Shown: positions 45,846-54,192 of the stretch, piece after piece | How positions within the stretch are numbered: the first letter of the stretch is position 1 | Layout of the letters: the number at the start of each line of letters is the position of its first letter | Assembly (NCBI GenBank): GCA_002923375.1 | Contig: BEIJ01000001.1 | Span: forward strand, 434,001 to 498,000 | Length of the DNA: 64,000 nucleotides | Reading direction: 5' to 3' | From: a bacterium HR33 | GTDB lineage: Bacteria > Gemmatimonadota > Gemmatimonadetes > Gemmatimonadales > GWC2-71-9 | Translations under genes and position numbers: made by a program | Notes under the pieces: generated by a model | Database searches by the model: none | Told to the model about the DNA's origin: nothing | The model's input: only the letters and a program-made list of their open reading frames with translations

Positions 45846-46436
45846 TCAACCCGCCGGCCGGGAAAGATAGAGCGACCCTTCGAGACTGAAGCGCAAGGGC
45901 CAGTCCGCCGCGCGGCTCACCCCCACGCGCCCGCCTACCTTCACTCGCCGGACCGGGCCGTCTCCCGGAAGAATCCGGAGCGGTTCCCGGTCCAACGGCA
46001 GCCCGTTGAGGCCCCCGTCTATACCCAAAGCCTGACACAAGCGCCCGGGTCCGGAGCACAGGAGCCTAGTGTCTTGGGTCTTGCGCCGCCGGCGCATTTG
46101 GTCGATCCCCCAAACGGGTTCCAGCGCCCGAATCAGTACCGCTGCCGGATAGCCCTCCCGCTCGGTTACCGCGTTGAAGCACCAGTGCATCCCGTAGATG
46201 AAATAAACGTAAGCTGTCCCGGGAGGACCGAATAAGGCGGCGTTGCGGGTAGTCCGGCGGTTACCGTAGCCGTGATCCGCGGGATCGTGAGGGCCCACAT
46301 AAGCCTCCACTTCCACTATCCTTCCTCCCGTCACCGACCCACCCGCGGACGAGACCAAAAAACATCCCAGGAGCTCGCGCGCTACCAGCTCCGTGTCTCG
46401 GGCGTAGAAGCTCGCCGGCAGAGGGGCCACCTCCAT
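45846..46436 (-). CDS. DNA-3-methyladenine glycosylase (MPG/AAG family)
   Basis: The 196-residue protein matches the alkyladenine glycosylase fold: ARELLGCFLVS, GGRIVEVEAYVGPHDPADH (catalytic Glu in EVEAY), RNAALFGPPGTAYVYFIYGM and HWCFNAVTEREGYPAAVLIR, then CSGPGRLCQALGID. It excises alkylated purines in base excision repair. It lies 19 bp downstream of the NYN/LOTUS gene on the same strand. Confidence 0.95.
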   Translation of the reverse strand: MEVAPLPASFYARDTELVARELLGCFLVSSAGGSVTGGRIVEVEAYVGPHDPADHGYGNRRTTRNAALFGPPGTAYVYFIYGMHWCFNAVTEREGYPAAVLIRALEPVWGIDQMRRRRKTQDTRLLCSGPGRLCQALGIDGGLNGLPLDREPLRILPGDGPVRRVKVGGRVGVSRAADWPLRFSLEGSLYLSRPAG

Positions 46437-46455
46437 CCAACTGCGGCCCTCAGGA

Positions 46456-48297
46456 TCAATCCTTGGACTCTTCCGCAGCTCGCCCTAGTACCGCTTTCTG
46501 TATTGCCGAGGTGACGCGTTTGAGCAGCCCGCCGCCCTCCTCCGGCTCCCGGGTCCGGCCCGGAGTTTCGGAGAAGCCGGCAGAATCCGGACTTGCTGCG
46601 GCAGCGGCCGCAGTGGGGCCGGGCTCCGTCTCACTCCCGATTCGACTCTGGCTCCCGTCGCTGCGGTCCGATTCCGAAGACCGGTCCGATTCGGAAGAAG
46701 CCGCCTGCGGCGCCGGCGAACTCAGCACCGGGCGATGATAACCCCGGCTCCCCACCCGCATCCTCAACGAGCGCACCGGGCGCCGCGGTTGCTCCACCGC
46801 CGGAGCGGAAGCGGCGCCGGATGGAAAGGCTGCGGGCTCGGCCTCCTTTTGCTCGGCTTTGGACTCGCCCGCAGCGGATCTCGATCCTCCAGACTCGCCC
46901 GCGGCGGATCTCGATCCCCGCCGCAGCCTGGGATTGCGGCGCGCCTTCTGCCCGCCCTTGGTCTCCTGAGGCGTCGGGGAGGCGTCGGCTTCGCTCTGCC
47001 TGGCTTTGGACCGGGAGCGCGAGGTACGAGTTCCGCGCCGGGTGCCTTCGCGGCCGGCGCTGCGCTTTCTGGCGGAGGTTCGTGGAGCCCCTTCTTCCTC
47101 GCCCGCGTGCGATTCCGGACCCGCCGCACCCTCCTCTTCCCCCCCGGCACGATCCTCCGCGCCTTGCTCCTCGGAGCGCGGCGTCTCCGCCAGTCGCAGC
47201 AGATAAACGTCTCCGCTCTTTACCAGCTCTATCAGATTGGCATCGTGCGCCTGTCGCAACAGCCGATGGAAGCGGGAGCGCTCGAATATCGGATCGCTCG
47301 CGGCTCCGGAACGCTCCATCATAAGCTCTCGAACCTGGTCCGCGTCCGTGGCTTCTTCTCCCACGGCGCCGAGTTCGACCAACGCCTCTTTGAGCAGCTC
47401 GAAGGCCTGGGCCAGAGTGAGCCGTTGAGAGACGCGCTCACGCGCCCGGGGGCGCCGCGACTCGGGAACCGCCCGCTGATTCTGCTCCCGCAACTGCTCC
47501 TCTAAGGCCGGAGGCACGTTGGCATTGGGGCCGAGGTCGACCTGATATTGCCCGTTCTCCATCTTGGTCAGTTTCAACAGCCCCCTCTGCCCCGCCTCGA
47601 GAATGAACTTGCTGAACCGGCTGAATCCCAGCTCTTTCTCGTCGAAGGAGGGATCCAGCTCTTGCATCACCTGTTTCAGCCGATCGGAGCGCATCACGTC
47701 GCCCCGGGTCTTCATGGTGGTGACCGCCTCGATCACCAGCTCCCAGGGATCGCGCCGCGGCTGCACTTCATCGGTCTCGCGACTGAGGCCGGTGAGCTCC
47801 GAGTAGCTGTAGTACTCGTCGCAGTTCTGGATCAAAAGATCGCTGGATGACTCCCTGAGCCCCACCCCTATGACGTACTTGCCGTACTCTTTCAGTTTGA
47901 GTACCAAGCTCGAGAAATCGCTGTCGCCCGAAAGCAGTATGAAAGTCCCGATCTCGGGGCGGGTGAAGACCAGCTCCAGGGCATCGATGGCCAGCCTGAT
48001 GTCGGTGGCGTTTTTCTTGTTCGATCCGAATGCCGGCGCAAAGATCAGGTCGATGGAAGCTTCCGACAGCGGCACGATATACTGCGGGTAGCGGCGCCAG
48101 TCGGCATAGGCCCGCTGCACCGATACCTTACCTTTGATTATGTCGGAGTTCAAAAGGCGCCGGAGCTGGTTCTGGAGATCCGATCGGATCCCCAAAGTGA
48201 CGTTGTCGAAATCGATCAACAAAGCCGCGTTGGGGGCGTGAGCCGGGGGCTCGCCGTGGGCGGCACGCGGCAGCCGCTGAGGTGTGGATTCCTTCAC
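46456..48297 (-). CDS. NYN-domain putative RNase with two OST-HTH/LOTUS domains and disordered tail
   Basis: The start is uncertain. GTG 48297 (VKESTPQRL) is chosen because the open frame upstream to 48564 is GC-biased and unlike protein. An NYN domain comes first (NAALLIDFDNVTLGIRSDL, LLSGDSDFSSLVLKLKEY, with acidic PIN-like active-site residues). LOTUS 1 follows (DPWELVIEAVTTMKTRGDVM to NGQYQVDLG), then LOTUS 2 (LAQAFELLKEALVELGAVGE to GDVYLLRLAE). The last 230 residues are basic, Ser/Glu/Arg-rich and repetitive. It is probably an RNA-binding nuclease. Confidence 0.85.
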   Translation of the reverse strand: MKESTPQRLPRAAHGEPPAHAPNAALLIDFDNVTLGIRSDLQNQLRRLLNSDIIKGKVSVQRAYADWRRYPQYIVPLSEASIDLIFAPAFGSNKKNATDIRLAIDALELVFTRPEIGTFILLSGDSDFSSLVLKLKEYGKYVIGVGLRESSSDLLIQNCDEYYSYSELTGLSRETDEVQPRRDPWELVIEAVTTMKTRGDVMRSDRLKQVMQELDPSFDEKELGFSRFSKFILEAGQRGLLKLTKMENGQYQVDLGPNANVPPALEEQLREQNQRAVPESRRPRARERVSQRLTLAQAFELLKEALVELGAVGEEATDADQVRELMMERSGAASDPIFERSRFHRLLRQAHDANLIELVKSGDVYLLRLAETPRSEEQGAEDRAGGEEEGAAGPESHAGEEEGAPRTSARKRSAGREGTRRGTRTSRSRSKARQSEADASPTPQETKGGQKARRNPRLRRGSRSAAGESGGSRSAAGESKAEQKEAEPAAFPSGAASAPAVEQPRRPVRSLRMRVGSRGYHRPVLSSPAPQAASSESDRSSESDRSDGSQSRIGSETEPGPTAAAAAASPDSAGFSETPGRTREPEEGGGLLKRVTSAIQKAVLGRAAEESKD

Positions 48298-48742
48298 TTT
48301 TTCCGTTCCGTTCCGCCGCACCGGCGGGCGCCCGCCCTCCCCTCCTCCCGGCTCGGGAGGGAAGCGGTCGAGCCACCGCCGCCTGCGGCGCATCTGTAAA
48401 TCGAGCCCGATCGACCCGGCCCGGCTGCCGCGAGCGGCCGGCCGGCCGCCGGAGCAATTGGACCAATTCGCTCCCTGCCCCGCGGCCGACCCCCTCGCGG
48501 CCCGGGACCGAGTGACCCGGGCAACCATCCCGCCCGCGGGCCCGCTGACTCTACCCAGGCCCAACCCTGAAACTCGCCGGGACGGGCTCCGCGCGGGAGA
48601 CCCACTGCAAACTGCCAGGCTATAAGTTAACGCCCCTCAACCCGTTACACAACGCGCGGATGAGCACAGAGAAGGACCATCTATGGCTCCAGCCTAAACC
48701 TCGGGGGTGTACCAATCGGGGCAAACCCGAAAAAGGGCGCGG
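48298..48742. other. GC-rich intergenic region upstream of the NYN gene
   Basis: About 445 bp without a convincing gene. On the minus strand a TTGTGT/17 bp/TAACTT pair (around 48620-48650) could be the promoter of the NYN gene with a leader of about 300 nt. The open frame that continues the NYN gene upstream to 48564 lacks protein-like composition. Nothing else is recognised. Confidence 0.4.
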
Positions 48743-49198
48743 TCAGCTAGCGGAAGAAAGCACTGATTCCAACGAGTGTAGGAAGGGGTTGACCACCGTG
48801 ACCACGCCGTCAACCGCCAGACCGTCCTCAAAATCCTCGCTCAGCAAATACGCGCAGCGTGAACGCACCGCGGCTGCCACGATCAGCGCATCCCAAAAAG
48901 AAAAACCGTACCGGTCCTGAAGCTGCCATGCATCCTCCACCAGCCAGATGTCGGGAACCACCGGTTCCCATGCCGCCAGCGCCCGCACATCGGACCGCGC
49001 AGCCGCCCGGTCGAGCCCCGGTTGGAGCTTTTGGGTAACCGTTACGTAATACTCCTGGATCACCTGCGTGCTCAACCTCCCAGCTCGCTGGCGCCAAAGC
49101 TGCTCGATCCACTGCATGGCGCGCGGCTGCTTTTCCGGCTCGGATGCATCACGCGCATAAACCAAAACGTTGGTGTCAACAAAGACCCTGACGTTCAT
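48743..49198 (-). CDS. PIN-domain toxin (VapC-like)
   Basis: ATG 49198 (MNVRVFVDTNV) is chosen; GTG 49210 adds four residues. The roughly 151-residue PIN domain has the acidic active-site residues FVDTNVLVYARD, VIQEYYVTV, FWDALIVAAA and LLSEDFEDG. VapC-type toxins are Mg-dependent RNases that cut tRNA or rRNA. Its start lies inside the end of the antitoxin gene (about 23 bp overlap), the usual VapBC coupling. Confidence 0.9.
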   Translation of the reverse strand: MNVRVFVDTNVLVYARDASEPEKQPRAMQWIEQLWRQRAGRLSTQVIQEYYVTVTQKLQPGLDRAAARSDVRALAAWEPVVPDIWLVEDAWQLQDRYGFSFWDALIVAAAVRSRCAYLLSEDFEDGLAVDGVVTVVNPFLHSLESVLSSAS

Positions 49199-49427
49199 GC
49201 AGCTCGTCACGAGCGGGGTACTTTCCTCCCTGCTTTAGGGGACGCGACGACCTGGAAAGAAAATCCCGCATCGCAATCTCGTAGCTTCGGTCCGCAGCCA
49301 TCTGCTGCCGGATTAAGGAGGCGAGGAGCTCCGATACGCTCAGGTCGCGACGGGCCGCCTCGATCCGAGCCCAGCGCGCGGTCTCTTCGTCCAAGGTAAT
49401 CGTAACGTTTCGCTTACGTGCTTTCAT
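49176..49427 (-). CDS. Ribbon-helix-helix antitoxin partner of the PIN toxin
   Basis: The start at ATG 49427 gives 83 residues. The N-terminus RKRNVTITLDEETARWARI is a classic RHH DNA-binding strand plus helix, then LSVSELLASLIRQQM. The C-terminal tail (DFLSRSSRPLKQGGKYP) is where RHH antitoxins wrap the toxin. A perfect inverted repeat overlaps its promoter. The ATG is preceded by a duplicated copy of its own first codons. Confidence 0.88.
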   Translation of the reverse strand: MKARKRNVTITLDEETARWARIEAARRDLSVSELLASLIRQQMAADRSYEIAMRDFLSRSSRPLKQGGKYPARDELHERQGLC

Positions 49428-49443
49428 GTACGTGCTTTCATGT
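49416..49443 (-). repeat. 14-bp tandem duplication creating an upstream mini-ORF at the antitoxin start
   Basis: ACGTGCTTTCATGT is present twice back to back (49416-49429, 49430-49443, plus strand). On the minus strand the upstream copy gives ATG AAA GCA CGT ACA TGA (MKART-stop), whose stop overlaps the antitoxin ATG as ATGA. This arrangement could couple or limit antitoxin translation. Confidence 0.8.
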
Positions 49444-49444
49444 A

Positions 49445-49478
49445 ACACTAATATCGTGCAACACGATATTAGTGTCAA
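49445..49478 (-). promoter_or_regulatory. Promoter and perfect operator palindrome of the toxin-antitoxin operon
   Basis: A perfect 14-bp inverted repeat (ACACTAATATCGTG, 3-nt gap, then its complement) spans 49445-49475. On the minus strand a consensus -35 TTGACA (49478-49473), a 17-bp spacer and -10 GATATT (49455-49450) overlap it. Binding of the RHH antitoxin there would block the promoter, the normal autorepression of such operons. The transcript would start just before the antitoxin ATG. Confidence 0.75.
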
Positions 49479-49516
49479 CGCGTCCACTCCAACACCAGTC
49501 CAAAGCCAGGCCGTTT

Positions 49517-49936
49517 TCACTCTCCCAACACCTTGATAATCAAGCGCTTGCGGCGCTGGCCGTCCCACTCGCCGTAAAAGATCCGCTGCCAGGGCCCTAA
49601 ATCGAGCTTACCGCCGGTAATCGGAACTATGACCTCGTGGCCGACGGTGAGGCTCCTGAGGTGCGCTGCGGCGTTGTCCTCTCCGGTCTCGTTGTGCCGG
49701 TAACGGGACGGATCCCAAGGAGCGATCGTCTCCTCCAGCCACTTCAGAATGTCGCTCCACAGACCGGGCTCGTGATCGTTGACGAAGACCGAAGCGGTAA
49801 TGTGCATGGCGGATACCAGCGCGAAGCCTTCCTTGACTCCGCTCTTCTGCACCTGCTCCTCGACTTGGTCGGTGATGTCGATGATTTCCTGCCGCTTCTT
49901 GGTGTTGAACCAGAGGTAATGGGTATGGGATTTCAT
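49517..49936 (-). CDS. YjbQ family protein (UPF0047)
   Basis: The 139-residue protein has the family signatures [40 protein letters not shown] and [20 protein letters not shown], covering the full domain. Members show weak thiamine-phosphate synthase activity in some bacteria, and the real role is unsettled. It lies between the HNH gene and the toxin-antitoxin operon on the same strand. Confidence 0.92.
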   Translation of the reverse strand: MKSHTHYLWFNTKKRQEIIDITDQVEEQVQKSGVKEGFALVSAMHITASVFVNDHEPGLWSDILKWLEETIAPWDPSRYRHNETGEDNAAAHLRSLTVGHEVIVPITGGKLDLGPWQRIFYGEWDGQRRKRLIIKVLGE

Positions 49937-49985
49937 AGCCGGAAGAAAGCGCCGCCCCCAGCTTCCCGCAAGCTCTGCGACGAAA

Positions 49986-50558
49986 CTAGTGAGCGGCGCT
50001 CCTAGCCTGGTAGCTCTTCAGCTCGGCCAGCGCCGCCGAACCGTAGAACATCCGAATGTACTTCGCCTGTACCGGGGTGAGCTTGCGCACCGCCCAGCTG
50101 AGATAAACGAAATGCGGCTCCTGTGGCATCCTCAGCGGCACCATGCCGCACTCCTCCGGCAGGCGATTCCCCTTCCGGGTATTGCAGGTGGAGCAGGCGG
50201 TGATCACGTTGGTCCAGTCGTTGGTTCCGCCCAGCGACAGCGGGACCAGGTGATCCCGAGTCAGGCACTCGCGGAACTTGAGTTCGCTCTGGTGCCTCCC
50301 GCAGAACTGGCAGCGGTAACCGTCCCGAGCAAACAGGAACGTGTTGGTGACCTGGCGCCGGAACCTGCGAGGTACGTGGACGAAACGGATCAGTCGAATC
50401 ACCGCCGGACGGGGCACCACCAGGCGCATGCTGCGAACCGGGGCGTCTCCGTCGGTCTCGACGATCTCCGCCTTGCCGTCGATGACCAGCCGTAGAGCCC
50501 GCCTAAGCGGAACCATGGTGAGCGGCTCGAACGACGCGTTCAGCGTCAAACAGCTCAC
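49986..50558 (-). CDS. HNH endonuclease-family protein
   Basis: The start is placed at GTG 50558 ([20 protein letters not shown]) with GAGG 5 nt upstream. A GTG at 50597 lies inside the argH terminator hairpin. The HNH core is complete: [33 protein letters not shown] and [16 protein letters not shown] (zinc-binding CxxC pairs and the catalytic His). Such chromosomal HNH proteins are widespread and of unknown role. No phage or restriction genes are adjacent. Confidence 0.9.
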   Translation of the reverse strand: MSCLTLNASFEPLTMVPLRRALRLVIDGKAEIVETDGDAPVRSMRLVVPRPAVIRLIRFVHVPRRFRRQVTNTFLFARDGYRCQFCGRHQSELKFRECLTRDHLVPLSLGGTNDWTNVITACSTCNTRKGNRLPEECGMVPLRMPQEPHFVYLSWAVRKLTPVQAKYIRMFYGSAALAELKSYQARSAAH

Positions 50559-50579
50559 GGTAACCTCGACCGTCCCCGT

Positions 50580-50617
50580 GACAAATAAGCCCGCCACGCT
50601 CCACTGAACGGGCGGGC
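50580..50617 (-). terminator. Rho-independent terminator of the argG-argH transcript
   Basis: On the minus strand GCCCGCC and GGCGGGC form a 7-bp GC stem (plus 50589-50617) around a 15-nt loop, followed by TTATTTGTC. It lies 36 bp after the argH stop. It supports the downstream start chosen for the HNH gene. Confidence 0.7.
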
Positions 50618-50652
50618 GTGATGGACAGCGAATACTAAATAGTACTGCGACC

Positions 50653-52086
50653 TTAGGGCAATGGGGGAGAAGGCGCCGCGAGCTCGTGCTGCAAGCTTTC
50701 GAGCTGAGCTTCCACAGCAGCCCGAGACGAGCCCCCGGCCGTAGCCCGGCGCTCGACCGAGTCCTCGAAAGAACCCAAGCGGCCCAATATTTGGGGCATT
50801 AGCGGATGGATAGCCGCCGCCCTATCCTGCGGCACCGCAACCAGATCCACGCCTCGTTCCTCCGCCTCGCGCACCAAAAGCCCCACCAGGCGATGGGCCT
50901 CCCTGAAAGGAACGCCGCGGCGCACCAGCTCGTCCGCGAGATCGGTGGCCAGCATCGCCCGATCGAGAGCTGCACTCATCCGCTCCGGTACCGGGACCAT
51001 GGTCTCCACCGCCCCGCGCACGGCGGGAAGCGTGACCAGCAGCGTGTCCACCGCGTCGAACAAAAAGGCCTTGTCTTCTTGCAGATCCTTGCTGTAGCCC
51101 GCCGGCAGGCCCTTGAGCGCCGAGAGCAGACCTACCAGATCGCCCAGGGTGCGTGCCGCCTTGGCCCGGGCCAGCTCCAAGACGTCGGGATTGCGCTTCT
51201 GCGGCATGAGACTCGAACCGGTGCTGAACTCGTCCGCCAGCCGGATAAAGCCGAACTCGGCGGTGCTGTAAGTCATCAGCTCCCCTGCGAGGCGGGAAAC
51301 GTGCGTGGTCGCGAGCGCTACGACGAACAAAAGCTCGGCTACAAAGTCCCGATTGCCCGTTGCGTCCAACGCGTTGGGAGAAATGCTCTTGAACCCTAGG
51401 GTCTCCTTGAGCAGCACCCGGTCCACCTCGATCCCCGAGCCGGCCAGGGCGCCGGAGCCCAGGGGGAGTTCGGCTATCCGCCGCGCGCATTCGGCCAGGC
51501 GCTTTCGATCCCGGACCAAGGGCCAGGCGTGGGCGGCGAGAACGAAGCCCCACCTCACCGGCTGCGCCCGCTGCCCGTGAGTGTAGCCGGGAAGCAGCCA
51601 GTCGATCCCCTCGCGGGCGCGTTTCAGCAGGGCGAGACCCAAGAGCTTCAGTTCCTGATCGATCGCCGCCGCCGCATCCAGGGCCCAGAGCCGCAAGTCG
51701 GTGGCCACCTGATCGTTGCGGGAGCGCCCGGTGTGGAGCTTTCCCGCAAGCTCGCCCACCTCCTCGTACAGCAGTCTCTCCACCAGGGTGTGCACGTCTT
51801 CGTCGGCAGCACCCTCGCCCGCTCCCTCTGCAAGCCGCGCCGCCACCCGGTCCAATCCGCCGATCAACCGGTTTTCTTCGTCCGAGCTTAAGATTCCCGC
51901 TTTGGCAAGGGCTCGCACCCAAGCCTTGCTGGCCCGAATGTCGTAGGGCCACAGGCGGTAGTCCACCGGGAGGCTGCGGTTTAGCGCGTCGAACGACGCG
52001 GCGGGTTGGGAGCGGAACCGCCCGCCCCACATGAAGTGGGACGGTTGCTCCCGGGGATCTCGCGGTCCCGGGGGTTCAGGAGCCAT
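50653..52086 (-). CDS. argH: Argininosuccinate lyase
   Basis: The start is ATG 52086, sharing bases with the argG stop (TGATG), giving 477 residues. Fumarase-superfamily signatures are present: LHTGRSRNDQVATDLRLWAL, TYSTAEFGFIRLADEFSTG and the GSSLMPQKRNPDVLELARAK loop with the catalytic Ser. It splits argininosuccinate into arginine and fumarate, the last step of arginine synthesis. The open frame further upstream is the shadow of argG. Confidence 0.97.
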   Translation of the reverse strand: MAPEPPGPRDPREQPSHFMWGGRFRSQPAASFDALNRSLPVDYRLWPYDIRASKAWVRALAKAGILSSDEENRLIGGLDRVAARLAEGAGEGAADEDVHTLVERLLYEEVGELAGKLHTGRSRNDQVATDLRLWALDAAAAIDQELKLLGLALLKRAREGIDWLLPGYTHGQRAQPVRWGFVLAAHAWPLVRDRKRLAECARRIAELPLGSGALAGSGIEVDRVLLKETLGFKSISPNALDATGNRDFVAELLFVVALATTHVSRLAGELMTYSTAEFGFIRLADEFSTGSSLMPQKRNPDVLELARAKAARTLGDLVGLLSALKGLPAGYSKDLQEDKAFLFDAVDTLLVTLPAVRGAVETMVPVPERMSAALDRAMLATDLADELVRRGVPFREAHRLVGLLVREAEERGVDLVAVPQDRAAAIHPLMPQILGRLGSFEDSVERRATAGGSSRAAVEAQLESLQHELAAPSPPLP

Positions 52087-53309
52087 CAGCGGGAGCGGTG
52101 TTCTATTGCGGCTTGGGCCTTGGTCTGAGCCTCGATCTTGATGGGCAGGCCGAAGAGGCGGATGAACCCGGCCGCGTCCGCCTGGCGGTACACCTGGTCC
52201 GCATCGAAGGTGGCGTAGTCCTCGCTGTAGAGCGAGAAGGGACTTTCCCTGCTCAGGACGGTCACGCTCCCTTTGAACAGCCGCACCCGCACCGAGCCGG
52301 TAACCCGGGTCTGGGTGACTTCTACCAGTGCGTCCAGTGCCTCCCGCTCGGTGCTCCACCACCGGCCCTCGTAAACCAGATCGGCGTAGCGGGGAGCGAG
52401 CTGGTCTTTGAGATTCAGTGTCCGGCGATCCAGCACCAGTTGCTCCAGTTCGCGGTGAGCCACCCGCAGCACGGTTCCCGCCGGCGTCTCGTAAACCCCG
52501 CGGGACTTCATCCCCACCAGGCGGTCCTCCACCACATCCGCGCGCCCTACTCCGTGTTCGCCCGCCAGGGCGTTGAGTCGGGTCACGAGCTCCACCGGTC
52601 CCAAGGGGACGTTGTCCAGAGAGACCGGGGTGCCCTGTTCGAAGCCGATTACGACTTCTTCTGGAGTGTCCGGAGCGTCGGCGGGGTTTCGGGTGAGGAG
52701 GAAAAGATCGTCCGGCGGGGGAACGGCCGGGTCTTCCAGGATTCCGCCCTCGTGGGAGCAGTGCCACAAATTCCGGTCCCGGCTGTAGGGCTTCTCGGCG
52801 GTGGCGGCCACCGGAATCCCTTTTTCCTCGAGGTAGGCTATGAGGTCTGCTCGCCCGCGGAACGACCATTCCCGCCACGGGGCGATCACCTCCAGGTCCG
52901 GAGCCAGGGCGGCGTAGGTGAGTTCGAAGCGGACCTGGTCGTTCCCCTTACCCGTGCAGCCGTGGGCCAGGGCGGTGGCGCCCGCTTCCCGGGCTACCGC
53001 CACCTGGCCCTCGGCGATGGCGGGGCGGGCCATGGCGGTTCCCAGAAGGTAGTTCCTGGCATAGACCGCCCCCGCTTTTAGGGTGGGGAAGACGAAGCCC
53101 GTTATGAAGCGCTCTTTGAGGTCTTCCACCACGCACCCGATAGCACCCGAGCGCACTGCTTTTTCCTCCAGGCCTCGCAGTTCGCCTTCGCCCTGTCCCA
53201 CATCGGCGGCGTAGCAGAGGACTTGGGCGTCATAGTGTTCTTTCAGCCAGGGTACGATCGCCGAAGTATCCAGCCCGCCCGAGTAGGCCAGCACCACCAG
53301 TCGGCTCAT
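52086..53309 (-). CDS. argG: Argininosuccinate synthase
   Basis: The 407-residue enzyme has the N-type ATP pyrophosphatase loop LAYSGGLDTSAIVPWL, ALAHGCTGKGNDQVRFELTY, EKPYSRDRNLWHCSHEGGIL and the citrulline-binding DRLVGMKSRGVYETPAGT. It joins citrulline and aspartate. Two bases are shared with argH. The upstream region holds an ARG-box-like palindrome, and argR lies upstream beyond a toxin-antitoxin pair. Confidence 0.97.
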   Translation of the reverse strand: MSRLVVLAYSGGLDTSAIVPWLKEHYDAQVLCYAADVGQGEGELRGLEEKAVRSGAIGCVVEDLKERFITGFVFPTLKAGAVYARNYLLGTAMARPAIAEGQVAVAREAGATALAHGCTGKGNDQVRFELTYAALAPDLEVIAPWREWSFRGRADLIAYLEEKGIPVAATAEKPYSRDRNLWHCSHEGGILEDPAVPPPDDLFLLTRNPADAPDTPEEVVIGFEQGTPVSLDNVPLGPVELVTRLNALAGEHGVGRADVVEDRLVGMKSRGVYETPAGTVLRVAHRELEQLVLDRRTLNLKDQLAPRYADLVYEGRWWSTEREALDALVEVTQTRVTGSVRVRLFKGSVTVLSRESPFSLYSEDYATFDADQVYRQADAAGFIRLFGLPIKIEAQTKAQAAIEHRSR

Positions 53310-53346
53310 CTATTTGCACTCCCCCGTTTGCGTGAATATGCAAGGC

Positions 53347-53364
53347 AATGTATAAACATACACA
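53347..53364. promoter_or_regulatory. ARG-box-like operator upstream of argG
   Basis: AATGTATAAACATACACA contains the perfect inverted repeat TGTAT-N4-ATACA and fits most positions of the 18-bp ARG box (TGAAT-N4-ATTCA type). A TGAAT half-site lies at 53333-53337. Both are 24-55 bp upstream of the argG ATG, where ArgR binding would repress in the presence of arginine. The palindrome is seen; ArgR binding is inferred. Confidence 0.5.
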
Positions 53365-53453
53365 CCCTGGCGATCTCCCTCAAGGGGCTGGCCTCTCTTG
53401 TCCCTGGCTCTCCAGCCCGGCGATGCGGTGCGTCCAGGCGGCGGGTGGCGCGG

Positions 53454-53864
53454 TCAGCGGAATATCGCCCGCGGGCGCCGGGCAACGTCAGGGAAAGCTT
53501 CGATGAGTCTGGTGTCGAAGGTAGCCAGCGGCAGGCGTTCCCGGGCGGCCAATTCCACAAACAGGGTGTCGCAAACCGGGAGGTTTTTATCTATCGAGCG
53601 GGCCAGTGCCCGGTGCCAGAGGGTTCTGATCGAGACGGAGCGCACGTGGAGGCGTGCCGCGAAATGGAGGCGGCGATGTCCTTCTTCGGAAGAGAGCACC
53701 CCGTTTCTTACGGCCATCCACACGACGTTCGCCAATTCGGCCGCCCAAATCGCGGGGGCCTGAACCTCTCTTACGGTTTGCCAGAATCGCCGAGTTTCCC
53801 TGACGAAAGGCTCGGTACCCAGCAGGTAATAGGCGATGACGTTGGTGTCTGCGACGGCGTTCAC
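53454..53864 (-). CDS. PIN-domain toxin (VapC/FitB-like)
   Basis: The 136-residue PIN protein starts MNAVADTNVIAYYLLGTEPF and has the other acidic sites in WAAELANVVWMAV, PVCDTLFVELAAR and LATFDTRLIEAF. It overlaps the antitoxin gene upstream by 4 bp. It is a second, distinct toxin-antitoxin pair in the window, only about 4 kb from the first, with low similarity to the 151-residue toxin. Confidence 0.88.
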   Translation of the reverse strand: MNAVADTNVIAYYLLGTEPFVRETRRFWQTVREVQAPAIWAAELANVVWMAVRNGVLSSEEGHRRLHFAARLHVRSVSIRTLWHRALARSIDKNLPVCDTLFVELAARERLPLATFDTRLIEAFPDVARRPRAIFR

Positions 53865-54088
53865 TTCCGCCCCGCGGCGATCCAGCTGTCGATTTCGGTT
53901 GCGGATGGCCGTCGGGTCTGGCGCTCCCAGCCCGATTCTATTTCTTCCAGCAGGGCTCGCCGCTCTCCCAGGTATTCGGCCAGCAGGAGCCGGATCTCCT
54001 GTTCCATGGATCGGCCGCTCTTGCGGGCCAGGGCCTTGAGCGATCTTACGAGCTTGGGCGGAACGTTTCTGATAGTGAGCGTGGCCAC
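53861..54088 (-). CDS. FitA-like ribbon-helix-helix antitoxin
   Basis: The 75-residue protein (start GTG 54088, AGGAG 6 nt upstream) begins MATLTIRNVPPKLVRSLKAL, the FitA/Arc RHH signature, then KSGRSMEQEIRLLLAEYL and a charged C-terminal tail for toxin binding. It partners the PIN toxin downstream (4-bp overlap). Its promoter region carries repeated GCTAGC boxes. Confidence 0.88.
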   Translation of the reverse strand: MATLTIRNVPPKLVRSLKALARKSGRSMEQEIRLLLAEYLGERRALLEEIESGWERQTRRPSATEIDSWIAAGRK

Positions 54089-54105
54089 GGGGTGCTCCTG
54101 GCGTC

Positions 54106-54144
54106 TGCTAGCACAATGCTAGCGTCACCCGTGCCTTGGGGCAA
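54106..54144 (-). promoter_or_regulatory. Promoter with paired TGCTAGC operator boxes for the second toxin-antitoxin pair
   Basis: TGCTAGC occurs at 54106-54112 and 54117-54123, each containing the palindrome GCTAGC. On the minus strand -35 TTGCCC (54144-54139), a 17-bp spacer and -10 TAGCAT (54121-54116) place the -10 box across the second repeat. Repression by the RHH antitoxin is the likely use. Confidence 0.5.
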
Positions 54145-54192
54145 GGTCCCGGCATCTCACAGGACCGGGACGGCACTATCGGCTGGTGTAAG

